A stretch of DNA of 64,000 nt from Elusimicrobia bacterium UBA5214 (GTDB lineage Bacteria > Elusimicrobiota > UBA5214). The translations under genes and the position numbers were made by a program. The first letter of the stretch is position 1; each line of letters begins with the position of its first letter. The notes beneath the pieces were generated by a model. That model was not told the origin of the DNA and did not search any database. It saw only the letters and a program-made list of their open reading frames with translations. Shown piece by piece: positions 20,701 to 23,472 of this stretch. The DNA lies in NCBI GenBank assembly GCA_002412545.1, contig DHVG01000014.1, forward strand, positions 88,283 through 152,282. Reading direction: 5' to 3'.

Positions 20701-22912
20701 CTTTAACGGTAATTGGGACACTTCTGATGTTTTAATCGGTGAGAGTAGCTTCCCGGAAGATAAATTTGGTCCTTTAACCGATATAGTAATTGATACCCAA
20801 ACAATTACTCCCACCGCTAAAACCTATTTCGTCCTTTATGACATTCATCCTACTTCCTCTACTGCCGGGAATACGGTTGCGGTACGTATTGTCTCCCCGG
20901 TCTGGTTTACTGTAAATTTACCCAACCAGATGTTTGATGTTAATTTACCCTTTGAAACTTCACTCCTGTCAATTAGAGCATCCAGTTTGAAAGTAGAATT
21001 CCGTGATTTAGCCCCCGCTGCCGTTTTACAAAAGTCAACTGATGTGGTTTTGGCGAAACTTATTCTTTCCACTGACCGTAGTTACCTCTTGCTCAATAAA
21101 TTACGCCTAACCCAGATTGGTACAGTAGAAAGTGGTACTGATAAAGGACAAGGTGACCTTAAATCAGTGGGCATCTACTATGATGACAACACTGATGGTA
21201 TTTGGCAGTCAACAAATACATTACTTGGTGAAGTTGTCCATTTTGGTTTTGATAAGGAAGGTAAAGTCGGTACACCTGAATTCAGTGCTGGTGGTTTGGA
21301 AATAACTTTATCTCCAGCACAGGTGATTACTTCTACAAATATTGGTAGACCAAAGACTTACTTTATTGTTGGTGAGATTGGCGAGAAAGATAAGAGTGAT
21401 ACTTCAACTGAGGGTAACGAAGTGGGAATCCAAATCACTAAAATTGATAATTTCATTCGTACCCCCGAATCTTCAATTGGGCATAAGGATAACCGTTTCC
21501 CGATACGCACGAAAAAATTGCAAATTAAACATCGTGCGACACCGGTCGTAAAACAGATTGATGCCCGACCGGAAACACCGGAAACAGAATTTGAAGCTTG
21601 GACGAATTCCACTTCTGAACTGTTTGCCTCCTGGCAGACTGGTTTATTAGTTTCACAATTTGAGGCAACTTTGACTAAGGTAGAATATACTGTTGGTCGT
21701 TATCCGGAAAGTACTGACTTGACCGGCGGTAGATGGCAAGACGCTGGAACTACACAAGAAAAAGTAGAAAAAAAGGTTGGTGGACTTACTCTTGAACCAG
21801 CAAAGGTTACTCGTTTAGCGGAAGATGTTTCCGCAACTGTAACTGATAAAATCCGTGTTATTTCTACTAAAGATTTTCTGGATAACGGTTATCTCCATAT
21901 AGGTCAGGAAATTATCTCTTATAATACTAAGAGTGGGAATGAATTTACCGGTTTAACCCGGGGAATGTTTAATACTACAGCACAAGATTTTTGTGCTGGT
22001 ACAGTTGTCTCGGATAAAGCCTATTATTATTCAGTAAGAGCAAAATCAAGAACTGCTGATGGTTCAGAGAAAGAAGGAGTTCCGTCTTATGCGCTAATCC
22101 GGGTAGATGTTTCTCCACCTACTACGCCGGGTGTTCCTGAACCGTTACCGGTAAAAGCACAACAACCGGAACCTTCGGGGAAATACCCAATGGAATGGAA
22201 TTTCGCTAAAGATGAAGAGTCCGGTGTGGAAGCTTACGAACTTCAGGAACAGGTGGATAATGACCCGGTCTGGAGGACGATTGGTGCTTTGAAATCTGAG
22301 CGTACTGCAGTAGTAATTGGTGACGGAAGTAACCTCTTTGAAGTTTCGGATTCACTCTATAAAGTTGTCTCCAAAGCCAGTCCTTCTCTTAAAGCGCCTA
22401 CTTTAAGTGAAGCACGCAAAACAATTCCTAACAATGCACGTCCGGAAGGGCATTTCTATTCCTACCGTCTGCGGGCGAAGAATGTTGCTGGTTCTTGGAG
22501 TGAATGGACATCACCGAGTGCCCCGGTAGTTACCGGTCTCCCTGAGGAAGTAATCAAGAATGCTTATGCTTATCCTAATCCAGCGGATATTCGCAAAACT
22601 GGTGAAGAAGGGAAAGTACATATCAATTTCATGATTTCCGAAGCTTCAACTCAAAAACCAGTTCCGGTAACTATAACCATATATGATTTACTTGGTTATA
22701 AAGTCAAAGAATGGAAATTTACTGCTACGGAAGCAACTCCTGATTGGGGAACCGGAGAGTCTGAATGGGAAACACCAGGTGGAATCGTTTGGAATGGTAC
22801 GAATGAGTATGGAGATAAAATATCTAAAGGTGGTTATATCTGCAGAATTACTATTGAATCACCAAGTAAAGGTAAAGTTAGTGCAACAGTCAAAATTGGC
22901 ATCATCCATTAA
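2..22912 (+). CDS. Giant multi-repeat secreted/surface protein (5'-partial)
   Basis: The frame is open from base 2, so the real start lies upstream; the TTG at 107 is only the first possible start in view. The visible part is 7,636 residues. Modules in order: 24 Ig-like repeats of about 119 residues (nt 2-8790; core TISGTA.D, then W.G..W and A.D.AGN); a linking domain (8790-9180); 14 repeats of another family (9180-14165; LQVLLPGE...PG...GTP, then AG..F and D.YWN); six or seven invasin-like modules with QD..GNP motifs (14165-17000); eight beta-type modules each with an acidic DxNxNG-like loop (17090-21540); fibronectin-like sequence (21600-22530); and a FlgD-Ig / T9SS type-A-like C-terminal domain starting AYAYPNP (from about 22560). 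The C-terminal domain suggests export and surface anchoring. Probable role is an adhesin or surface fibre, by analogy with giant adhesins. No catalytic domain was recognised. Confidence 0.9.
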   Translation, partial: YWNWSAQLFNLDTASYTTTNAGTLTNWQHTWLPAWLNGTKYRIYSRAKDKAQNYQSPIFSFTFTYDITPPTILILKPDSFWERSIPTISGTASDTSPGVLDKVELRIREASGLLRYWNNPTQSWGGVTAENAWFGYPAMQSPDWTQWRSTFTAWANGTDYETNARALDKAGNYSVLYSTKSFRYDSVAPKSWVTLPSSNSVINTLTQITGTSTDSTVLELGGSGITEVLIAIRRNSDNQWWNGSNAFNQPNAQWLPRSNVDDDWRYTSLTSDNLTTHTSYYIMTKARDKATNEEFEPGNGPVTFWYDKSAPVSAINLPPTDGIIYKTLPTISGTASDTAPNNTKTAGLAEIKLQIRDNTLSKYWTGTGWDTAISTITLTASGETFTWTCSIADTNWTTGNNYSIKVWAVDNVGNSAVSSPVTRTFTFDNTPPDSKVTIPSSGLFYGSLPTISGTASDSGRGNSSIVSIQISIREQDGSWWNGSTFSASTEQWFSTTTWSAPNWTWTTPPLQTDKRYVVYSRAKDEPGNQQTVYTYNTFTFDMTKPVSKINLPNTSLVRELLTISGTAIDLGNYPSGINKVEISIYNLTDSRYWNGSNWDSTDEVFLLTGYNSETKEWKYTTLYSTTWVSGKQYRIKFWATDNVNNLEVPEQVFTFTFDNVPPTVELTAYTAGSYLLSLPTISGTASDTTAGVKQIKIYIRDTDANLYWTGSGWGAAGVLYWRLTNGTTSWNYPKSPDTLPSWESGRKYEVRPWAEDNANNVSSGTVKAFCFDNTKPNSRIILPLHSKYYSSIPTISGTAIDPIPTGQSYAAGVKEVKISFKDNYLNKYWNGLSFGADSETWLPVSGTTTWTYSGYAGALDSGRSYTIVSKSWDKSTPGNEEITYEVSVNTITFIYDVSKPTSVVTYPLDGRYYRSATLTVISGTQVDLAPFAGALVAGVPAIAGAVKVSIQDLTYSSTYWLDGTGWVSGAEQWNDAVVYPSSWVFTNLPVWETGRRYKIRSRAYDKAEPIANDQYDAYSQAGYTVIFDISVPSVLIQTPVNNGFYGSGETPLSVISGTAVDYPSAPLVKSDIDYVRLQVRSGSYYWAGSSWVATAIWLPTNYSGGNWGYPGGLSGQNMPTWSDQTEYTIIAEALDKAGNSSGQLTYTFIYDTSVPTSRITSPNKRYLNTYLTTISGTTNDLYTTKSDLKETYIAIRLESGNWFRWSDMTFTLTTSSWTKVDTGGTYLQNNWTHSWNLPNWQTDITYVIYSSATDRALNRQVSISSFTFSYDITKATSVVTLPAPAITYYSSLPTISGTAFDGTSGVEQTKIYIKDVLSNRYWTGKMATGWGTAGVIIWRLTNGTTNWTYPVSDDNIPTWIELGKGREYEIKPWTIDFAGNESSGTAKTFRFDDEKPKTQINLPLNTKYYRSLPTISGTAADITAGTYASELKEVKISIKDNYLNQWWSGSDFDKASEEFQPATNLSGLWTEWSYTGYAGKLFNGRSYTIRTKTWDNSTPENEEISYTVGVNTVTFVYDTGLPLSVVGYPLSVYVNSLPRISGTADDVLSKVSQVEITLKNLSTNRYWDGDSWESSEYWLNTSTSGISPSTWTYTTLPVWVHNSSYTITSRAKDNALPTPNIQTPQTSFTFTYDTAPPTSVVNYPGNNAILKILPTISGSAVDTPAGINLVEVSFREAPSGPYWNGSTFASTTEQWFITTWDGSKWTWNSPILRDGYQYLVRSRAKDNADNQEEPTSGIIFRYDITQPVSGISQPLHNQWYNSLLTISGTASDASGINKVEIAIQENPATGNWWSGTLFSGSVVKWFTVTGAENWTYSALPSWESGKEYRIISQATDKAGNIEKDSIVDQLPASWFKFDNIVPVSKVTYPPSGQVYSVVSIITGTANDNYAGVNQIELRILDSDGKCWNSSAFVSGEQWVQATVYSSSWAYTTVVNWTTGKSYQLTSRAKDRAGNTETEVPGYDVEFTFDNTQPNTYIQIPGNNKYYRSLTTISGTAYDATAGISRVDVALQNKLTGKWWGGSAFNSDTQQWFTAEGSTTWNYSFNDSNWLNDNFYLVLSRATDISQPANIENVFAVNVNSNTFVVDKVVPTTLITYPTNGLITNVITTISGTSTDPGTYPSGVNKVEIAIKNNATAKWWDGSDFIAGGEQWLTATGITSWTYSGYSTKLVTHNNYTIFAKGWDVAGNYQTAYSSTTFTYDVTKPTSTITYPINQLNTNQLTTISGTAIDAFGLSEVKVLIRDLTYPTTYWQGGTTWGSVETWQLATGKEDWTLTAPTWTDGREYEIKSKAKDVAGNEEIPSAGVIFKFDITKPASRVSYPEDGKYYYSLTLLSGYANDSYTGVESVKVLIKRLSDNRYWSGTTWEPNVQELSTMLSGADPRNVTWSRALGLPNWEDGQRYQIQSKSYDKSGNAELEPLHSGATWRCDQIAPTSRITLPQDVLSQNKGYNSLPTISGTANDSWGVSEVKIRIRDNSINEYWNAVSSNWVTAEVWNKVSGTATWTYSHPNLQWVNNRTYRLETQAYDLAGNTEINWSTTTFKYDIYPPESAITQPNVNLLNYLATISGTARDYETKTELVKLRIKRDDNYYWTVDGWKTFADPSGAWLTTQGSGAGEIIWNYTHEALYNPLHALYPAWTSGKTYLLDLQASDPSLPSANVRTSTSTLIFIFDNLPPVSKVTFPVDDSAHNSLGLISGTSYDATAGVQKVQISIQNLTDGTSIYWTGSAWATMSGLETSWINISTGALGGATLNWTYSQVPDSGWKYDGTGGRYYRIRARGLDKINNLETSISSNTFIYDITKPTSVVTSPENNSYQSDTAESPFRYIKVSAADSAHLLNNSGISSVDTMLIWDENETKEPDMGDYIWNGSTWTFYTGVDYWRPCNLVGTLWNSEDMSGKWKSGRWYLVKSRSRDRAGNEQDYTATAWTRFSVVLPAQRFIVSGLTTLSAGAGTSIRIEARDIYDQLARDYKGIVRFSVDGPLETPGGPEYPYRSGYSYAPEQGWLPSDYEFVTADQGTKEFNIAVTSETLKLVKSGMRTLRVTDISKPQVFGTLSIKVNPGTAKQLRALLPGQTAAPGTIGGFTGNPAEKNAGTGFPVKVDACDIYWNTVTLASTTVKLVTTDPYDTPSEHIRVLATGTVSIDITLVQAGTQTISVTDLGISMWTGFITQAINILPAAAAKLQVIVPGETAIPGKPPYDAPTGGKEGTPLMQKAGTPFTIKVNAVDNYWNTNPNVSPIARITTSDEFDTEPSTKTLTNGTTTFVITLITASTQTITATDLGGGLAAYTSPAIAVTPNQVTRLQLLLPGETAKPGKYNVKSDDEQAYGQIGSPTPRIAGSTFSITVNAVDAYWNRVSTNPSVYLIIEDPTDILSSKRYEITLSTTGTKTADFIYYTAGTRKLYLEHKNYILEGATKTFTLSPALAVKLQVLMPGENAKPGTSTGKIGTPNGQVAGSTVTLTVNCVDPYWNINSVHNPRVRITSTDKYGIFLPQENPLVNGTRNFDLVFRTAGNWTVKSSTALGEPYQENISAQVRVNPTPATRLLVLLPGETYDPGSALGKIGTPATQIAGQPFTATVYATDDYWNTVSTTVVADLSAITDDYEIVTPSEATLQLGISTFTVVMKTAKASHQLVAQGFNLVQGLSSNFTVIPSSPAKLQILVLGEQNALPGSTTGYTGTISMKTAGTGFNVKINATDAYWNIVNTSPTVTLTTDDLYAPKPWSVTLSVGSGGLIPTLRTATTTGWKLTASASGYESFNSLAILVRPNAERYLQVLIPEQTPEPGDVNNRGRKGTVQTQTAGTEFILTLKTVDSCYNLVNKNTRPDIAGDVTATLTSNDPNVLNLGNRVILGDTGETTDKVTLKTTGSRAFIISATGYNSDTSTIFTLTPSTHTYLQVLLPNESPDPGNESNRGRKDTPQIQTAGTPFNLTIRRVDKFFNLIPMDVTGVNIASDDQNVSALGSVDLDDGIGVKSVILKTAGKRKITVSKTGYEYADTSTEFTLTPSTDTWLQVLIPGEEADSGNETNRGRKIISTFTATAGNPFEIKVRRVDRFYNQVIPGSDLVTYLTSNDPYISDLGAVTIAGATGIGTKNITLKTAVDTSTRTITVGRSGFRSDKSNGFKVNPNEAKRLLVLVPDEERVNGKDIAPVGRTGTVKIQNAGAKFTVRIHSVDDWYNLVNTVNQTLGVYTSDIYDIDPGNVSMVNGIAITSATLITAGKTTITARDIDPTTPSLSEHNSSEITVLAGEAKNLQILVPGENSLPGSTSGKTGTPTNQPAGTSFKVTVNVCDDYWNVTSASPTVKLTTNDLSPSVIISPSTATLVNGTATFDLTLVTVFTATRVTVEDIGGKYYSQTSGEIRVLPAQAIRLLLVLPGEDFAPGTLTGKSGTPSEQRAGSSFNVRVWLTDLYWNKVPLNLPIVKITSPKDNYDVEPTSASLVDGAGMFTMNLIVATTDHILQVDDVDGVAPTYAFYRSSNFTVKPASAEKIQLVLPGERLIPGFGKAGTILTHTAGQKSTATVHLVDAYYNTVKEGTMPNVKLGTSDEYDLEPAVQPLEAGKRNLFYTLVTAATTHWLKASSVDISYAQPEDTSALFAVQPGLATKLQVLLPGETAIPGKWNVEPYGKKGTPDKHLAGESWQVRVNLTDDYFNRVSVGVVPRVQVITADPQDTEPPVDILYEGTALFTVKLLTASTDYLKQWIITVSTTPDSFRSVSSGISSVVTIYPDVPCYLTLTGYPATITAGQPFDIRVNIYDRYRNLVSTGPSWDNYIGRLVQFEAETFVNEVQNPSLPDFDIVTPQPDYKWTSADKGTKLFVGRTTLRKAGSRWIKSFDPGQTEISSERSGYATRPLILVVPGEPSAFYVSPKQDIEVPAGSPGALGNLEITAETADSFDNPVPVPNLPVSLEIVQVYGSTGTLKEVHPATGTIISSAITDAQGKIGISPKIYYTVSTKPKAGDYARIKVSTGAVIGVSGEITTTGGDPYELLITSGPGVITAGIESLSYTVERRDAFGNSTKQGNTTVKFESNSPGYNKYFSWPLSVRITSLVIPHGSTTKNFRYYDEIASYPAGEDIYPAPGNPSAVRPSSGKWTLRVFGLVKDGLKEITVEPDAITKIGFDTPARTLRAGIFKDPIDEIQVFEVETQDKWSNPRAAPFDLMLVLESDSLASRKIITDLTKGTTLPYAYTFSLEAKDPWVHVSTLSITEGNYSAPFYYRDTKASDTYEPKGSKPNLSVYPIFPLGLGWTTARQLINITPNFIYQIAFVSAPQEIITDDRIDGIQDSYGTFDIQTQDEYANPSPGRPDQVDTGVNGTIVDLRSTSTGTKRFSVDGVRWSASTGTVVITTGTYNARFYYQDTLIGEPTLTATEEFSGEINWGWVKGTQKVTVRPALPAKITFLNEARKLIAGTTIAFEIDAQTKKVTHREPLYQIQVQDRFGNPSPVKEDAIINLVSTSKEGKFDTELRGPTTGVWIANTVTILAGTSNSSFYYLDAIASTPTITVTEIPSQDWQSGKQMQIVTPNRTRYFAITHPYESTGLSVRRDGTIKVIAKDEYGNLADGGQSLLGVGIQNGLTYTDKVSFWVSGRSPARVTPTELTFPVTNEKGEGGITYYQVSTNYQQELVCGATDYNNPTIYGRTADVRKLGSSENLITTGLVVEPDDTAPEFAVEGETDTAKLERVARKRSWGIKEKLYQGDGTSVEYFKPVPMLRLRIRVAPETLTGAGSVTLTSLKVDLIGDLPYNHIQSVALYKDANGNGLFDAEPTRGGTPVDTFLSSATFTIDKKAVIVLSGAKMQTISSTEQTYFITLRVNENAGINPDGTFTAYPVGLRLVDSTYLTTDMRIETTENNFPMSSSLPKISRAPTKVYVEIKEIGAWYDPDVGGPLPLQRLSTVPQGTRDVGIIRIGFWVNEFTGLFDSMEKVVHTTAKGGVDNDITSLQLWPDKNRNGTFEPAIDQPAITPEAKFVGTQARLQLNLPDLIEKTTKYYFLTFAFHDSAGISSEHGLFLSNDSFYFSEGKNILPPDWTFESGKVVVTPTTDVLYLKSGKVVPGAVTQGDKNVALVKLDLYTHSETGGRTAIWQKLKLDRIGIGTDTDVSAIKVYYDINRNGLFEPVTDQIVSPIDKPYRFSNGTAEIPILGERGGQEITVLPKSYFVVYDIDYLAATGMTKLGLTIPNTGYVLVYSPDIVSEKGPREEGADPRFPVKAEIINVNEYPDRVTINAQDTVTKGQLTQGNNTYAITWLSLETDYSEALWYGMKILKTGDASDSDISRVSIWQDVDRNGLLEPATYYTETKDKDYLLGAGYFGNTGNPGECLIGISAETGLPMVNSTWTVQKIETANRNLKKYFIVFDIDKNAEPYHTLGVKIAKLEDYFISSLNIISTATTNVPFESKLREIIPTPRQVTVSSEKMNLTKLRSELSASDSLVEVESTGDFPAQGYLVINGEIMRYREKGDNYFQLETGAQSGEPKRGEYGTKGKVTTHPAGSIVSGKIDQGTVNWPLLKLWVSCDGYQVRWQKLKLDRITVTESADKDIKLVKIWQDNGDGIFNRVSGEAGEAGAGENVADILVGSGTFNGGIAYLPLRAQGKDFVLIETTPKLYFVTSDIDPSAISGHTIGLKAKKDVNENYLTVEDPHIVLDFSFETVTPVLVPTEDRMEVRYEDILPTEVIQNQKEVKVMRLNLRTNKNTVLWQSLRVDLTGSARDKDISLIKLYKDVNNNETFDAPDVSAGIISQGTEVFAEGISTLRLKNAEEITTRAQNYFIVFDFDPFVIVDSFIGIKIGNISYFTVGEPDWVIPKALLEKAGTEGIAEKDLREWMETEDTSYQTKLTKVSEYSDTVTFTPESIVPSVGAYQGDTNVPMVRFTLRTEVSEAYWKGLRVERLGTGLAIPSGSNNDILKVKVYQDINFNGNWDTSDVLIGESSFPEDKFGPLTDIVIDTQTITPTAKTYFVLYDIHPTSSTAGNTVAVRIVSPVWFTVNLPNQMFDVNLPFETSLLSIRASSLKVEFRDLAPAAVLQKSTDVVLAKLILSTDRSYLLLNKLRLTQIGTVESGTDKGQGDLKSVGIYYDDNTDGIWQSTNTLLGEVVHFGFDKEGKVGTPEFSAGGLEITLSPAQVITSTNIGRPKTYFIVGEIGEKDKSDTSTEGNEVGIQITKIDNFIRTPESSIGHKDNRFPIRTKKLQIKHRATPVVKQIDARPETPETEFEAWTNSTSELFASWQTGLLVSQFEATLTKVEYTVGRYPESTDLTGGRWQDAGTTQEKVEKKVGGLTLEPAKVTRLAEDVSATVTDKIRVISTKDFLDNGYLHIGQEIISYNTKSGNEFTGLTRGMFNTTAQDFCAGTVVSDKAYYYSVRAKSRTADGSEKEGVPSYALIRVDVSPPTTPGVPEPLPVKAQQPEPSGKYPMEWNFAKDEESGVEAYELQEQVDNDPVWRTIGALKSERTAVVIGDGSNLFEVSDSLYKVVSKASPSLKAPTLSEARKTIPNNARPEGHFYSYRLRAKNVAGSWSEWTSPSAPVVTGLPEEVIKNAYAYPNPADIRKTGEEGKVHINFMISEASTQKPVPVTITIYDLLGYKVKEWKFTATEATPDWGTGESEWETPGGIVWNGTNEYGDKISKGGYICRITIESPSKGKVSATVKIGIIH
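9180..14165 (+). repeat. Array of 14 coding repeats (family 2, LQVLLPGE type)
   Basis: Fourteen copies of about 356 bp. The conserved opening is A..LQVLLPGE..PG, then G..GTP..Q.AG..F.V.V.A.D.YWN and a TT.D motif. Copies 7-10 form a subgroup in which the opening is followed by N.GRKGT and the YWN motif becomes (C/F/W)(Y/F)N. The unit length matches family 1 (about 119 residues) although the sequence pattern differs. Confidence 0.8.
17090..21540 (+). repeat. Array of eight coding repeats with acidic loops (family 3)
   Basis: Eight modules of about 160-185 residues. Each has a hydrophobic strand pattern, a W..L(K/R)(L/V)(D/E)R-like strand, then an acidic loop of DxNxNGxF type (for example DANGNGLFD, DKNRNGTFE, DINRNGLFE, DVDRNGLLE, DVNNNETFD, DINFNGNWD, DDNTDGIW) and a YF(I/V).(Y/F)DI strand. 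Such loops resemble calcium-binding loops of dockerin or thrombospondin type-3 repeats; calcium binding is inferred. Confidence 0.7.
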
Positions 22913-22939
22913 TAAAGACGATGCAAACAGATTTAGACG

Positions 22940-22971
22940 GATTCAAACAGATAAATTTATCTGTCTGAATC
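22940..22971. repeat. Inverted repeat, ATCTGTYTGAATC family
   Basis: The arms GATTCAAACAGATA and TATCTGTCTGAATC (one mismatch) are separated by AATT. It lies 28 bp after the giant gene stop and has no T-tract, so it is a repeat hairpin rather than a clear intrinsic terminator. Related copies occur at 23078-23111 and 44783-44812, with partial traces near 43980 and 29600. Confidence 0.75.
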
Positions 22972-23013
22972 GTGGACATTATCTGTTTGAATCGATTACT
23001 TGAAAAAAAGTCC

Positions 23014-23041
23014 TTGACAAAATGCAAAATCTGGATATAAT
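23014..23041 (+). promoter_or_regulatory. Sigma70-type promoter upstream of the riboswitch
   Basis: A perfect TTGACA (-35, 23014-23019) and a perfect TATAAT (-10, 23036-23041) are separated by 16 bp. Transcription would start near 23048 and run through a hairpin repeat and the riboswitch into the barrel/FliF-FliG operon. Confidence 0.8.
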
Positions 23042-23051
23042 TACTTATGGA

Positions 23052-23124
23052 GACGATGTAAACAGATGAAAAGAACTGATTCAAACAGATTGTTTTTTAT
23101 CTGTCTGAATCCGTCTAAATCGTC
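23052..23124 (+). repeat. Nested hairpin between promoter and riboswitch
   Basis: The inner arms GATTCAAACAGAT (23078-23090) and ATCTGTCTGAATC (23099-23111) pair with one mismatch. The outer arms GACGAT (23052-23057) and ATCGTC (23119-23124) are perfect. It belongs to the same dispersed family as 22940-22971 and would form in the mRNA leader just before the riboswitch. Confidence 0.65.
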
Positions 23125-23126
23125 TC

Positions 23127-23229
23127 TCTCACGACAAACGGCAAACCCGGAGTAATCCGGGGACGCAAAGCCAACGAGTCCCGTAAAAGAGCATTCGCTC
23201 TCTACGGGATGGTCGGGTTACCGAAGAGA
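23127..23229 (+). promoter_or_regulatory. c-di-GMP-I (GEMM-I) riboswitch aptamer
   Basis: All hallmark GEMM-I elements occur in order: GGCAAACC (from 23140), a short hairpin CCGG-AGTAAT-CCGG, then GGACGCAAAGCC (23161-23172), a second hairpin CCCGTA...TACGGG (23180-23208), ATGGTCGGGTTACCG (23209-23223) and a closing GAAGAG. The A-rich junction and the GGTTACCG receptor strand match the class consensus. It is followed 50 bp later by an intrinsic terminator, the usual expression platform. The ligand is presumably c-di-GMP; the related 3',3'-cGAMP-sensing variant cannot be fully excluded by eye. Confidence 0.9.
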
Positions 23230-23280
23230 AAAATGAATAAGTTACAGGTTACAGGTTACAAGTTACAAGGTATAGATAAT

Positions 23281-23335
23281 AACCGAGTAAATCCCCAGAG
23301 AATGTTTAATCTGGGATACTCGGTTTTTTTATTTT
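23281..23335 (+). terminator. Riboswitch-associated intrinsic terminator
   Basis: A perfect 9-bp stem AACCGAGTA (23281-23289) / TACTCGGTT (23317-23325) has an inner CCCAG/CTGGG extension and is followed directly by a T-rich run. It lies between the aptamer and the barrel gene, so it would decide read-through into 23473-27012 and beyond. Confidence 0.85.
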
Positions 23336-23472
23336 TATTCCGCAAAGTTTCTTACCTATCACCTAATCACCCAATTACCCAGTTACCCAATTATCAGAAA
23401 ACCAAGGGAGCCGCTCACCTACCCGGCGGCTCCCGAGGATTACGCAACCCTTGGCGTTTTTCTCTTCGGTTA
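23336..23472 (+). repeat. Leader with heptamer array and competing stems
   Basis: 23351-23395 is a degenerate 7-nt tandem array (units such as CACCTAA, TACCCAA, TACCCAG). It is followed by a perfect 9-bp inverted repeat GGGAGCCGC (23406-23414) / GCGGCTCCC (23426-23434). An alternative stem CCAAGGG (23402-23408) / CCCTTGG (23448-23454) uses the same GGG, so the two pairings are mutually exclusive. No ATG in the frame of the following gene occurs here. Confidence 0.55.

Noticed and set aside
22912..23013. Intrinsic terminator directly after the giant gene
   Set aside because: The hairpin at 22940-22971 is not followed by a T-run, and the same hairpin occurs elsewhere as a repeat.
23209..23472. 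ATG codons at 23209, 23233 or 23301 as the barrel gene start
   Set aside because: They lie in the riboswitch core, the linker and the terminator hairpin, and the residues they would add do not look like barrel family sequence. I cannot fully exclude 23301.
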